Of a stretch of DNA of 55,701 nt, positions 37,238 through 46,367 are shown piece after piece. Made by a program: the position numbers and the translations under genes. Each line of letters opens with the position of its first letter. Within the stretch, counting starts at the first letter, position 1. The notes under the pieces are model-generated. The model saw nothing but the letters and a program-made list of their open reading frames with translations, was not told the DNA's origin and made no database searches. The stretch is from contig JAPTVL010000030.1 of assembly GCA_028065725.1 (NCBI GenBank), forward strand, positions 1 to 55,701, read 5' to 3'. Source of the DNA: Betaproteobacteria bacterium (GTDB taxonomy: Bacteria; Pseudomonadota; Gammaproteobacteria; Burkholderiales; Rhodocyclaceae).

Positions 37238-39277
37238 TCAATGGGCTGCCGCGCGCCGGGCGAGGATTTCTGTGTCGCACTTCGGGCAGAACTCTTGCTC
37301 GCCGGCGAGATAGCCGTGCTTGGGGCAGATCGAGAAGGTCGGCGTGAGCGTGATGTAAGGTAGGCGGAAGCGCGTCAGTGCCGTGCGCACCAGTTGACGG
37401 CAGGCCACCGGCGTCGAGATTCGCTCGCGCATGTAGAGATGCAGCACGGTGCCCCCGGTGTAGCGTGTCTGCAATTCATCCTGCCGCATCAGCGCCTCGA
37501 AGGGATCGTCGGTAAAACCGGTCGGCAGTTGCGAGGAGTTGGTGTAGTAGGGCTTGTCCGTCGTGCCGGCCTGCAGGATGCCGGGCCAGCGCTTCCGGTC
37601 TTCCTTGGCAAAGCGGTAGGTGGTGCCCTCCGCCGGCGTCGCCTCCAGGTTGTAGAGATTGCCGGTCTGTTCCTGATAGCCGCGCATGCGCTCGCGCAGA
37701 CGGTCGAGCAGGCGTAGCGCAAGGATGTGGCCGGCAGGCGTCGCGATGTCGTCCGCGCCGCGAGTGAAGTTGCGCACCATTTCGTTGATGCCGTTCACTC
37801 CGATGGTCGAGAAGTGGTTGCGCAGCGTGCCGAGGTAGCGCTTGGTGTAGGGAAAAAGGCCGTCGTCCATCAGCCGCTGCACCACCTTGCGCTTGAGCTC
37901 CAGGCTGTCCTTTGCCATGTCGGCGAGGCGGTCGAGCCGTGCCAACAGCGCCGCCTCATCGCCGGCATGGAGATAACCGAGGCGCGCACAGTTGATCGTC
38001 ACCACGCCGATCGAACCGGTCTGTTCGGCCGAACCGAACAAACCGTTACCGCGCTTCAATAGCTCACGCAGATCGAGCTGCAGGCGGCAGCACATCGAAC
38101 GCACCTGATTCGGTTTCATGTCCGAGTTGATGAAGTTCTGGAAGTACGGCAGGCCGTACTTGGCAGTCATGGCGAACAGGCGGTCGGCGTTCTCCGATTC
38201 CCAGGGAAAATCCTCGGTCATGTTGTAGGTCGGGATCGGGAAGGTGAATACGCGGCCACGTCGGTCACCGGCGCTCATCACCTCGATGTAGGCGCGGTTG
38301 ATGAGGTCCATCTCGGCCTGTAGCTCGCCGTAGGCGAAGGGCATCTCGACGCCACCGATGACTGGCACCTGTGCACGCAGGTCATCGGGGCAGACCCAGT
38401 CGAAGGTCAAGTTGGTGAATGGCGTTTGCGTGCCCCAGCGCGAGGGCACGTTGAGGTTGTAGACGAACTCCTGCATGCCCTGCCGTACCTCGTCGTAACC
38501 AAGGCTGTCCTTGCGCACGAAGGGCGCGAGGTAGGTGTCGAAGGAACTGAAAGCCTGCGCGCCGGCCCACTCGTTCTGCAGCGTGCCGAGGAAGTTCACC
38601 ATCTGACCGAGCGCGCTGGAGAAGTGCTTCGGCGGATCGGCCTCGGGCTTGCCGGGTACGCCGTTGAATCCCTCGTACAGCAGCTGGCGCAGCGACCAGC
38701 CCGCGCAGTAGCCGGAGAGCATGTCGAGATCATGGATGTGAACGTCGGCGTCGCGATGGGCCTGGCCGATCTCGGGTGGATAGACATGGGAAAGCCAGTA
38801 GTTGGCGACCACCTTGCCCGAAACATTGAGGATCAGCCCACCGAGGGAATAGCCCTGGTTGGCGTTGGCCTGCACGCGCCAGTCGGCGCGGCCGACGTAT
38901 TCGTCGACGGCGGCGGCGACATCCACCAACGTGCGGCGGTCCTCGCGCAGCCGGCGGTGCTGGTCGCGGTAGGCAACATAGGCGCGGAAGGTGGCGAGGT
39001 GGTTGGCATCCACCAGCGTCTGCTCGACGATGTCCTGCACTTGCTCGACGGTCGGTGCCGTGCCACCGTGGCGGTGGCGTAAGACCTTGAGCACGCGCGC
39101 GGTCAGGAGCTGCGCTTCGTCGGTGTCGTATTCGCCGCTGGCGGTGCCGGCGCGCGTCAGGGCCGAGGCAATGCGCTCAGCGTCGAATGGTGCATCACCG
39201 CCGTCGCGCTTGACGATGCGAACGGGCAGCGCAGGCGTGACAGCGCGGGATACGGACTGTGGCATGACCATATTCAT
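37238..39277 (-). CDS. nrdD: NrdD, class III anaerobic ribonucleotide reductase, catalytic body
   Basis: A 679-residue protein: N-terminal ATP-cone (IVKRDGGDAPFDAERIASAL, about residues 20-105), then the ten-stranded reductase barrel (pattern GGLILNVSGKVVANYWLSHV, then DVHIHDLDMLSGYCAGWSL). Near the C-terminus are two CxxC/CxxH-like zinc sites (ICPKHGY, then FCPKCDTE). It reduces ribonucleotides without oxygen. The protein ends after the zinc region, without an RVxGY glycyl-radical motif, which appears in the next ORF. ATG 39277 overlaps the stop of a 37-codon ORF (ATGA). Confidence 0.93.
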   Translation of the reverse strand: MNMVMPQSVSRAVTPALPVRIVKRDGGDAPFDAERIASALTRAGTASGEYDTDEAQLLTARVLKVLRHRHGGTAPTVEQVQDIVEQTLVDANHLATFRAYVAYRDQHRRLREDRRTLVDVAAAVDEYVGRADWRVQANANQGYSLGGLILNVSGKVVANYWLSHVYPPEIGQAHRDADVHIHDLDMLSGYCAGWSLRQLLYEGFNGVPGKPEADPPKHFSSALGQMVNFLGTLQNEWAGAQAFSSFDTYLAPFVRKDSLGYDEVRQGMQEFVYNLNVPSRWGTQTPFTNLTFDWVCPDDLRAQVPVIGGVEMPFAYGELQAEMDLINRAYIEVMSAGDRRGRVFTFPIPTYNMTEDFPWESENADRLFAMTAKYGLPYFQNFINSDMKPNQVRSMCCRLQLDLRELLKRGNGLFGSAEQTGSIGVVTINCARLGYLHAGDEAALLARLDRLADMAKDSLELKRKVVQRLMDDGLFPYTKRYLGTLRNHFSTIGVNGINEMVRNFTRGADDIATPAGHILALRLLDRLRERMRGYQEQTGNLYNLEATPAEGTTYRFAKEDRKRWPGILQAGTTDKPYYTNSSQLPTGFTDDPFEALMRQDELQTRYTGGTVLHLYMRERISTPVACRQLVRTALTRFRLPYITLTPTFSICPKHGYLAGEQEFCPKCDTEILARRAAAH

Positions 39278-39387
39278 TGGCAGGCCTCGCAATCCGGGTT
39301 ATCTATGGAACACATCTTCGACGCCTGCACGCTGCCGCTCGCGGGCGGCATCCGATGGCTTGTAACGACTGACAGCGTTTGTATCAT
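39274..39387 (-). CDS. 37-residue ORF between riboswitch and nrdD
   Basis: ATG 39387 follows GGGGAGAGG at good distance and opens a 37-codon frame whose TGA overlaps the nrdD ATG (ATGA, 39274-39277). The peptide (start MIQTLSVVTSHRM) ends in a Cys-rich stretch (CSIDNPDCEACQ). A strong ribosome-binding site plus overlap indicates translational coupling to nrdD. I do not recognise the peptide. It may be a true small protein, or a leader whose translation opens the nrdD start. Confidence 0.55.
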   Translation of the reverse strand: MIQTLSVVTSHRMPPASGSVQASKMCSIDNPDCEACQ

Positions 39388-39514
39388 GCGACCTCTCCCC
39401 GTGGCTGTGTTGCGGGGCATTTCGGTCGATGCGCCATGGAACCCGGACGGCAAGTCGGGTGTCATTGCTCGCTTCGCCTCCGGAGACACCCCGCTCCGTT
39501 GAACAAATGTGCGC

Positions 39515-39700
39515 TGGCAGGTCTCCTGGCTCTCGGTTCATCGCCTCGCGCCGGCCTTCCCGGATCGCTCCAGTGGCTTGGGGTGGCGCAAGACTCGCCG
39601 ATGACAGTTGCGGGGGCAGCCCCGGATTTCAGGTCGAAGATCATTTCGGCCCGTCACCGGATTCCCTTTTCATCCCCGGATGGGGAACCAACACCCGCGC
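39515..39700 (-). ncRNA. Cobalamin (B12) riboswitch upstream of nrdD
   Basis: On the minus strand the conserved cobalamin-aptamer blocks occur in order: GGGAATCCGGTGA near 39660, GGGGCTGCCCCCGCAACTGT near 39615, GAAGGCCGGCGCGAGGCGA near 39560 and the B12 box GAGCCAGGAGACCTGCC near 39530-39516. Aptamers of this class bind adenosyl- or methylcobalamin and usually repress downstream genes. Control of a B12-independent reductase would let the cell save it when a B12-dependent reductase can run. The exact 5' edge is approximate. Confidence 0.93.
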
Positions 39701-39729
39701 AAGATAATCGGTGGCGACAGGAAAGTCAA
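39701..39729 (-). promoter_or_regulatory. Sigma-70-type promoter of the nrdD operon
   Basis: TTGACT (39729-39724) and TATCTT (39706-39701) are separated by 17 bp on the minus strand, just before the riboswitch begins. The transcript would start near 39694 and carry the aptamer as leader. Confidence 0.7.
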
Positions 39730-39955
39730 TACGCCAGCCTACTATAGGTAGTGGGTGATCAGCATCTATTGACTATATACAGTGGTTTCGGTGACGACCG
39801 GCGATGATCCCACCAAGAATCCTGGGCTAAGCCGCGAGGCGCTTTCTCGAACACTGCGGCAGATGGAGCAAGGCAATCGAAAACCGCAATGAATTGATGG
39901 GCACAGCTATTGCTGTTATTTCGTTGGTCTGAAATTTCGGTAAGGGAATAAGCAA

Positions 39956-40618
39956 ATGAACGTTTCTTCGGTGGCAGCATCGAGTTATGCGGCAAGAATT
40001 GCCGCTGGCGGTAGTTTTTACACGTCAACGGATAATTCCAGAACGGCCGCCATCACTCAAACGACAGTACCCGCCGAGACCGTATCCATCTCCAGTGCGG
40101 CGCGGGCGGCGCTTGCGGCATCGAGTATCGGTGCAACCTCTTCATCCGATTCGGTTGATGCTCGGCTCGCCGAGATCAGAGCCAGAGGTTCGGTGAACAG
40201 AAGTCAGGAAGACCAGGAATTTCTGTTCGCCAACGACAAAAGGCTTGCTGAAATCACCGCACAAGGCAAGCCTCCCGAGAAGCTCACCGCCGATGAGCTC
40301 GATTACCTGCAAAAGGCGACAGGGTTAGTCAGCACCTTTGCGAATCTCAGTCCGGCGGAAAAGGCGCTGTATGACAAGGCTGTGGCCAGCGGCAACGCTG
40401 TGGCCGCAGAAGGCATCGCCCAGATTGCACTGATTCGAATGGGTGGAAGCATGGCGGGCGGCGCCAACGGCACGACCTACGACCCACTCAACACGGAAAT
40501 CACTGCAGCCAACATCGAGAAATACTTCAGCCACAGCATCGTCGATCCGACCGGTAATGCCCAATCTCGATTCCAAGCCTTGATCCAGTTCTTGCAAAAC
40601 AAACCGACCACCGCATAG
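39956..40618 (+). CDS. Hypothetical 220-residue Ser/Ala-rich protein
   Basis: No recognised family. The N-terminal third is rich in Ser, Ala and Thr (VSSVAASSYAARIAAG, then TTVPAETVSISSAARAAL), resembling surface- or flagellum-associated low-complexity regions. The middle and C-terminal parts are mixed helical (LTADELDYLQKATGLVSTF, then NIEKYFSHSIVDPTG). No signal peptide or membrane segment is clear. It stands alone on the plus strand between the nrd riboswitch (divergent) and catalase (convergent). Ordinary GC content and codon use support a real gene. Confidence 0.6.
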   Translation: MNVSSVAASSYAARIAAGGSFYTSTDNSRTAAITQTTVPAETVSISSAARAALAASSIGATSSSDSVDARLAEIRARGSVNRSQEDQEFLFANDKRLAEITAQGKPPEKLTADELDYLQKATGLVSTFANLSPAEKALYDKAVASGNAVAAEGIAQIALIRMGGSMAGGANGTTYDPLNTEITAANIEKYFSHSIVDPTGNAQSRFQALIQFLQNKPTTA

Positions 40619-40711
40619 CGCTGTACTTTGATAGACAGCGAAAGCGTCGTTTTAAAAGTCGACGCCGACAGGACCGCACCGATGACAGATGCCGTCCCAG
40701 CCGGTTAATGC

Positions 40712-42166
40712 TTACGCGGCGACGTCGCTCAATGCAATCCCCAGAGCATCGGCGATGCCCTTTCCATAGGCCGGGTCGGCCTTCAGACAATGGCGGATGT
40801 GACGCATCTGCACTTCGCGCGAGGCGCCGCCGATGGAGGCTGCGGTATTGGCAAACAGCGCTTGTTGCTGTGCCGGCGCCATCAGGCGGAACAGCGCGCC
40901 GGGCTGCGAGTAGTAGTCGCCGTCCTCGCGGTGGTTCCAGTGGTCGGCGGCACCTTCGATCGACAGCGGCGGTTCGCGAAAGTCTGGTTGTTCCTTCCAT
41001 TCGCCCAGGCTGTTCGGCTCGTAACTCTTGGTGCTGCCGAAGTTGCCGTCGACGCGCATTTGCCCGTCGCGATGGTAGTGATGGACGGGGCAGCGCGGCG
41101 CATTGACCGGAATCTGGTAGTGATTGACGCCGAGCCGGTAGCGCTGCGCGTCACCGTAGCTGAACAGCCGCGCCTGCAACATCTTGTCCGGCGAAAAGCC
41201 GATGCCCGGCACGACGCTGGCCGGATTGAATGCCGACTGTTCGACCTCGGCGAAGAAGTTTTCCGGGTTGCGGTTCAACTCCATGACGCCGACCTCGATC
41301 AGCGGGTAGTCCTTGTGCGGCCAGACCTTGGTCAGATCGAAGGGGTTGTAGGCCACTTTCGAGGCGTCGTGCTCCGGCATGATCTGCACCTTGAGCGTCC
41401 ATTTCGGAAAGTCGCGGTTCTCGATGGCTTCGTAAAGATCCTTCTGATGCGATTCGCGATCCTTGCCGATGATCGCTTCCGCCTCGGCGTCGGTCAGATT
41501 CCTGATCGGCTGCTGGCACTTGAAGTGGAACTTGACCCAGAAGCGCTCGTTGTTGGCGTTGATGAAGCTGAAGGTATGCGAGCCGAAGCCGTGCATCGTG
41601 CGGTAGCTGGCCGGCAGGCCGCGGTCGGACATGACGATGGTGATCTGGTGCAGCGCTTCGGGCAGCGAGGTCCAGAAGTCCCAGTTGTTCTGCGCCGAGC
41701 GCATGTTGGTGCGCGGATCGCGCTTGACGGCATGATTGAGGTCTGGAAATTTGAGCGGGTCGCGCAGGAAGAAGACCGGCGTGTTGTTGCCGACCATGTC
41801 CCAGTTACCTTCCTCGGTGTAGAACTTGACCGCGAAGCCGCGGATGTCGCGCTCGGCATCGGCGGCGCCGCGCTCGCCGGCGACGGTGGTGAAGCGGGCA
41901 AAAAGATCGGTCTTCTTGCCGATTTGCGAGAAGATCTTGGCGCGGGTGTACTTCGTGATGTCGTGGGTGACGGCGAATGTGCCGTAGGCGCCGCTGCCCT
42001 TGGCGTGCATGCGGCGCTCCGGAATCACCTCGCGGTCGAAGTGGGCGAGCTTTTCCAGCAGCCAGATATCCTGCAGCAGCGCCGGGCCGCGTGGGCCGGC
42101 GGTCATGCTGTTCTGGTTGTCAGCGACAGGGCAACCGAAGGCGGTAGTGAGTTTCTTGTCAGTCAT
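40712..42166 (-). CDS. katA: Monofunctional heme catalase
   Basis: A 484-residue small-subunit catalase that converts hydrogen peroxide to water and oxygen. Visible landmarks are the opening [19 protein letters not shown], the distal-His region ([13 protein letters not shown], about residue 53), the Asn-containing stretch near 125 ([12 protein letters not shown]), and the proximal Tyr signature ([18 protein letters not shown], about residues 333-350). Length fits small-subunit catalases. Last gene of the minus-strand stress operon, 36 bases after the CBS gene. Confidence 0.95.
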   Translation of the reverse strand: MTDKKLTTAFGCPVADNQNSMTAGPRGPALLQDIWLLEKLAHFDREVIPERRMHAKGSGAYGTFAVTHDITKYTRAKIFSQIGKKTDLFARFTTVAGERGAADAERDIRGFAVKFYTEEGNWDMVGNNTPVFFLRDPLKFPDLNHAVKRDPRTNMRSAQNNWDFWTSLPEALHQITIVMSDRGLPASYRTMHGFGSHTFSFINANNERFWVKFHFKCQQPIRNLTDAEAEAIIGKDRESHQKDLYEAIENRDFPKWTLKVQIMPEHDASKVAYNPFDLTKVWPHKDYPLIEVGVMELNRNPENFFAEVEQSAFNPASVVPGIGFSPDKMLQARLFSYGDAQRYRLGVNHYQIPVNAPRCPVHHYHRDGQMRVDGNFGSTKSYEPNSLGEWKEQPDFREPPLSIEGAADHWNHREDGDYYSQPGALFRLMAPAQQQALFANTAASIGGASREVQMRHIRHCLKADPAYGKGIADALGIALSDVAA

Positions 42167-42202
42167 GGTGGTGCACTCCTTTGTGAGTACTACGAATTGG
42201 AA

Positions 42203-42835
42203 TCATCGCCACAGGCTGAGCGGTGGATCGGTGATCACCGTGCGCAAAATGTCGCCACGCGACACAAAGCCCAGCAGTCGGCCTGTTTCATTGGTAATGG
42301 GTACGCCATCAACATCATTATCGATCATGACCGCGGCGATACGACGAATGTCCGTGACGGGAACGGCGGCCACCACGGGGGTGCTCATCACGTCGCGCAC
42401 GACCCGGTCGAGCGATTCGACGATACGTCCGTCTTCGATATTGAGTGCGGTCAGAAGATCTCGTTCGCTGGCGATGCCGACCAGTCGCGTATCGTCATCC
42501 ATCACCGGGGCTTGATGGATGGCGTGGTCGCGTAGGGTGCGCCAGGCATACGCGACCGAATCGCCCGCATTCAGGCGAATTACCATGGTCTGCATGATCT
42601 GACTGGCGTGATACAGCGGCCCACGTTCGAGATCCCGAGGCAGCATGGATCGATAGGCATTGACGGCCTCATTCCGAAGGTGAGTGGTCGCGCCCGCCGT
42701 TGCCTCGATGCCCAATTCGTCACCATCCTGGGCGATGGCGCGTGCCGCCTTGGCTCTGGCGAGTGCGTTCACACGATTCATTTCCTCCAGTGTGCCGCTG
42801 AAGACCTGTCCCGAGATGCCGTAGATCGAGAACAT
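42203..42835 (-). CDS. CBS-pair domain protein
   Basis: A 210-residue cytoplasmic protein with two CBS domains (about residues 80-200), shown by the repeated pattern AGDSVAYAWRTLRDHAIHQAPVMDDD and DIRRIAAVMIDNDVDGVPITN. CBS pairs bind adenine nucleotides and sense energy state; no catalytic domain is attached, so this is a stand-alone sensor or regulator of a neighbour. I start at ATG 42835 (MFSIYGIS), just past the end of the Usp gene, rather than at in-frame codons inside it. Confidence 0.85.
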   Translation of the reverse strand: MFSIYGISGQVFSGTLEEMNRVNALARAKAARAIAQDGDELGIEATAGATTHLRNEAVNAYRSMLPRDLERGPLYHASQIMQTMVIRLNAGDSVAYAWRTLRDHAIHQAPVMDDDTRLVGIASERDLLTALNIEDGRIVESLDRVVRDVMSTPVVAAVPVTDIRRIAAVMIDNDVDGVPITNETGRLLGFVSRGDILRTVITDPPLSLWR

Positions 42836-42849
42836 GTCGGCTATTCCGA

Positions 42850-43281
42850 CTATGCGGGATGCTTGATGCAAATTACCGGAATGCGCGTCAGGTGCAATAA
42901 CTTGCGCGTCACCGATCCGAGCACGATGCCTGAAATTGCGCCTAGACCGCGTGTCCCCATGACGATGTGATCGCAACCGAGTTCATCGGCCAGCGCCGCC
43001 AGGACTTCGGCCGGGTCACCGAGTTTGATGTGGGTCTGGTGGGCGATTTCTTCCTCGTTCAAGGCGTGCAGAATTGGCTTCATGACCATGTGCGCCTCAA
43101 TCGCCTGATGGTCGTTTATTACCTCCTTATCCGTACCGCGGGTTTGCCACTCCAGCGGCTTGGGCTGGACGTTGACCACATGAACTTCGAGGGGACCGTG
43201 CTTTTGAACGAAGTCGATCACGTACAGAGTTGCCTGGAAGGCTGAATCAGATCCGTCTACAGGTAGCAAAACTTTACGCAT
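42850..43281 (-). CDS. Universal stress protein, UspA family
   Basis: A 143-residue single-domain Usp (RKVLLPVDGSDSAFQATLY at the start) with the ATP-binding signature MGTRGLGAISGIVLGSVT near residues 108-125 (G-2x-G-9x-G-S/T). Such proteins bind ATP and support survival in stress; the target is unknown. Its start overlaps the end of the ATPase gene by 8 bases, so it is translated as part of the same transcript. Confidence 0.9.
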   Translation of the reverse strand: MRKVLLPVDGSDSAFQATLYVIDFVQKHGPLEVHVVNVQPKPLEWQTRGTDKEVINDHQAIEAHMVMKPILHALNEEEIAHQTHIKLGDPAEVLAALADELGCDHIVMGTRGLGAISGIVLGSVTRKLLHLTRIPVICIKHPA

Positions 43282-45988
43282 CTCGGCCTCCCTTAACGAA
43301 CAAATCGCATCTCAGCAAGAGTTTCCGCGCCTCCTCCAGCACCAGTACCGACCCAGCAATCGCCGCCGCCAGCAGCCAGTCGTTCAGGCTCAGATCAACG
43401 GTATCGAACACCGCCTGAGCCGGTCCCCAGTGGACCACCAGCACTTGCAGGCCGACCACGCCGGCCAGCGCCAGCCATAATTTGCCGTTGCTGAAGAACT
43501 GGCGGTTGAAGGCCGAGCCGAACTCGGCGCGGGCATTGAAGATGTTGAAGAACTGGAACAGCACGAAGGTGGTGAAGGCCATGGTCACCGCGTAGGCATG
43601 GCTGCTGCCGCCACCGCTTCCCGCCCGTTCGCCCCAGGCATAGGCGGCCAGCGTGCCGACCGCCATGGTCAGGCCGTAGAGCGCGAGGCGCCAGAGACGG
43701 CCGAGCGACAGGATGTGGGCGTCGGGTGCCCGCGGTGACGCATTCATGATCCCGGGGCGCGCCGGTTCGATCCCCAGCGTCATGGCCGGCGGGCCGTCCA
43801 TGATGATGTTGACCCAGAGAATCTGGATCGCCGTGAACGGCGTCGGCATGCCGAACAGCGGGGCGCCGAGCACGGTGAGGATGGCGCCGATATTGGTGGA
43901 CAGCTGGAAGCGCACGAACTTGACGATGTTGTCGTAGATGGTGCGCCCCTCTTCGACGGCATGGACGATGCTGGCGAAGTTGTCGTCGGTGAGCACCAGC
44001 GTCGCCGCCTCCTTGGTGACCTCGGTGCCGGTGATGCCCATGGCCACGCCGATGTCGGCGGTCTTCAGCGCCGGCGCGTCATTGACCCCGTCGCCGGTCA
44101 TGGCGACGACATGGCCGCGCGCCTGCAGCGCCGCGACAATGGCGAGCTTGTGCGCCGGAGAGACGCGGGCGAACACGGCAGTGCGCTCGACCATCTCGCT
44201 CAGCGCCGCGCCGTCGAGTTCTTCGATCTCGCGGCCTTCGCGCACTTCGCCGACCAGCCCCAGGTCGTGGGCGATGGCCGCCGCCGTGGCGCGATGGTCG
44301 CCGGTAATCATCTTTACCGCGACGCCGGCTTGCCGGCAGACGCGAATGGCTTCCTTCGCTTCCGGGCGCGGCGGGTCGATGATGCCGACCAGCGCCATCA
44401 GCGTCAGCTCGTCGGCCCAGCGCATCAGATCGCCGGCCGGGTCGAATTCGGCGGCGGGAATGGTCCGGCCGGCGAGCGCCAGGACGCGCATTGCGGCCTC
44501 CGCATAGGCGGCGTTGTGCGCCGCGAACTTGGCCCGTGCGGCATCGTCGATGGGCTGCTCGCCGGACGGCGTCAGGTGGCGACTGGCGCGGGCCAGCAGC
44601 ACGTCGGGGGCCCCCTTAACCCACATGCGCACGACCGTTCCATCGTGATGGAAGGTCGCCATGAACTTGTGTGCCGAATCGAAAGGGATTTCGGCGATAC
44701 GCGGATACTGTTCCAGGAGGCGTTCCGCGTCGACGCCAGACTTCTGCACCAGCGCCAGCAGCGCGCCTTCGGTGGGGTCGCCGATCAGTTCACCGTCCTG
44801 GATGCGGGAGTCGGAGCACAAGGCGGCCGGTGAGAGCAGTGCCGCCCATTCCGGTATTGCTTGCTTATCCTCCGGCTCGATACCGCCTTCGCCACCATAA
44901 CCTTCGCCGCTGACAACGAAACGGTGCCCCAGGCAATAGACGCCGCGCGCGGTCATCTGATTCAGGGTCAGCGTGCCGGTCTTGTCAGAGCAGATCACCG
45001 TCGTGCAGCCCAGGGTTTCCACCGCCGCCAGTTTCTTGACGATGGCGTGGCGGCGGGCCATACGGTGCATGCCAAGCGCCAGCGTGACGGTCACCACCGC
45101 CGGCAAGCCTTCGGGAATCGCCGCAACCGCCAGGGCAATGGCGGTCATCGCAGTTTGTACCAGATCGTCGCCACGCATCACGCCCATCACGAAGATCAGC
45201 GCCACCACAACGCCGGCAATAACGGCAAGGTGCTTGCCCAGTTTGTCGAGTTGCGCCTGCAAGGGTGTGGCCGATTCCGCAGCATTGGCCAGCAGACCGG
45301 CGATCTTGCCCATTTCGGATTGCATGCCGGTGGCGGTGACGATGGCCTCGATACGGCCGTGCGTAACCACGGTGTTCATGAAGACCATCGAACGCCGTTC
45401 CGCCAGCGCCGACTTTTCCTCGACGAGGTTCGAGCTCTTGGCCACGGCGTGCGATTCGCCGGTGAGCGCCGCTTCCGCGATCTCGGCGGAATGCGCGTGG
45501 AGTACGCGCGCATCGGCGGGAATGCGGTCGCCGGCTTCGAGCAGCAGGATGTCACCCGGTACCAGCTCAAGCGCCGGAATCAGGGTTGCATGGCCGGCAC
45601 GGCGAACGCGGGCAATGGGCGCCAGCATGTTCTTGAGCGCCGCCAGCGCTGCCTCGGCGCGATGCTCCTGGACGAACCCGAGCGTCGCATTGAGCAGTAC
45701 CACGATGGCAATGACCGCGGCGTCCTTGAGGTCGCCCACCACTCCGGCCAGCACGGCGGCGCCGAGAAGGACGATCACCAGAAAGTTCTTGAACTGGTCG
45801 AGGAACTTCTGCCAGGCCGGACGCGGCGGCTTGCTGGCAAGCTGGTTCGGGCCGTAAACGAGGAGTCTGCTTCCTGCCTCGGCCTCATCCAGGCCCATGG
45901 CCAACTCAATGTTCAGGGTGCGGGTAACCTCTGTTGTGGAAAGGGCGTGCCAGGGCAGCAGTTTGTCAGTGAGCGGTGGTGCAGCCAT
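43274..45988 (-). CDS. P2-type cation-transporting ATPase
   Basis: A 904-residue P-type ATPase of the Ca2+/Na+-type (P2A-like, PacL family). Order of motifs: the N-terminal cation ATPase domain (LPWHALSTTEVTRTLNI), EAALTGES, a phosphorylation site in CSDKTGTLT, the TGDHRATA hinge, TGDGVNDAPALKTADIGVAMG, and C-terminal membrane helices. Ion specificity (Ca, Mn, Na/K) cannot be read with certainty. I use ATG 45988 and not the in-frame codon at 46021. The Usp gene overlaps its 3' end. Confidence 0.9.
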   Translation of the reverse strand: MAAPPLTDKLLPWHALSTTEVTRTLNIELAMGLDEAEAGSRLLVYGPNQLASKPPRPAWQKFLDQFKNFLVIVLLGAAVLAGVVGDLKDAAVIAIVVLLNATLGFVQEHRAEAALAALKNMLAPIARVRRAGHATLIPALELVPGDILLLEAGDRIPADARVLHAHSAEIAEAALTGESHAVAKSSNLVEEKSALAERRSMVFMNTVVTHGRIEAIVTATGMQSEMGKIAGLLANAAESATPLQAQLDKLGKHLAVIAGVVVALIFVMGVMRGDDLVQTAMTAIALAVAAIPEGLPAVVTVTLALGMHRMARRHAIVKKLAAVETLGCTTVICSDKTGTLTLNQMTARGVYCLGHRFVVSGEGYGGEGGIEPEDKQAIPEWAALLSPAALCSDSRIQDGELIGDPTEGALLALVQKSGVDAERLLEQYPRIAEIPFDSAHKFMATFHHDGTVVRMWVKGAPDVLLARASRHLTPSGEQPIDDAARAKFAAHNAAYAEAAMRVLALAGRTIPAAEFDPAGDLMRWADELTLMALVGIIDPPRPEAKEAIRVCRQAGVAVKMITGDHRATAAAIAHDLGLVGEVREGREIEELDGAALSEMVERTAVFARVSPAHKLAIVAALQARGHVVAMTGDGVNDAPALKTADIGVAMGITGTEVTKEAATLVLTDDNFASIVHAVEEGRTIYDNIVKFVRFQLSTNIGAILTVLGAPLFGMPTPFTAIQILWVNIIMDGPPAMTLGIEPARPGIMNASPRAPDAHILSLGRLWRLALYGLTMAVGTLAAYAWGERAGSGGGSSHAYAVTMAFTTFVLFQFFNIFNARAEFGSAFNRQFFSNGKLWLALAGVVGLQVLVVHWGPAQAVFDTVDLSLNDWLLAAAIAGSVLVLEEARKLLLRCDLFVKGGRDA

Positions 45989-45999
45989 GATCGATCCCT

Positions 46000-46329
46000 T
46001 TACGGGGCCGCGGCGTTGCACGCCCGATCAGCCCGACCGATGCCAACCGCCGAGTTCCGACGTGACGGAACCAGAACCGCGCCTTCGACGATGCCCATCG
46101 CTGCGGCACTGGTTTGCAGGAAACGTGTCGCGGTCATGGTCTCGAATGGACCGAAGTACCTCACACCGCGACCGTAATGGATCGTGCCTCCAGGCCCCAG
46201 TGCAAGGTAATGGCCCGGTGCCAACATTCGCCCATCGTCGGTTTCATAGCGACAGGCATGCTGTGCCGAATTCACAAGAAATCCCGGGGTGACGACGCGG
46301 ACGAGTTCAAGTCGTCTATTTTTCCGCAT
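46000..46329 (-). CDS. Hypothetical 109-residue protein in the stress operon
   Basis: No family recognised. The protein is soluble-looking, with no clear signal peptide, and mixed beta-rich character (RLELVRVVTPGFLVNSAQ, then GHYLALGPGGTIHYGRGVRYFGPF). It ends 12 bases before the ATPase start and begins 39 bases after the Tim44-like gene, on the same strand. This spacing suggests co-transcription. A coding start at ATG 46329 is adopted. Confidence 0.55.
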   Translation of the reverse strand: MRKNRRLELVRVVTPGFLVNSAQHACRYETDDGRMLAPGHYLALGPGGTIHYGRGVRYFGPFETMTATRFLQTSAAAMGIVEGAVLVPSRRNSAVGIGRADRACNAAAP

Positions 46330-46367
46330 GATCCTTCTCGCTTATCGATAGGCCAACAGCGTGAACA

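Noticed and set aside
37211..37240. UGA after nrdD as a selenocysteine codon
   Set aside because: A ribosome-binding site and ATG follow nine codons later and no SECIS-like hairpin is evident directly behind the UGA; separate translation is simpler.
40640..40670. GCGTCG/CGACGC hairpin between the hypothetical gene and catalase as a terminator
   Set aside because: Six-base arms with a ten-base loop and no U run; too weak to list, though it lies between convergent genes.
40790..42535. 581-codon plus-strand ORF opposite catalase
   Set aside because: Shadow of the catalase and CBS genes; no recognisable motifs.
44861..46177. 438-codon plus-strand ORF opposite the P2-type ATPase
   Set aside because: Antisense shadow of the ATPase, rich in His/Gln/Arg without family motifs.
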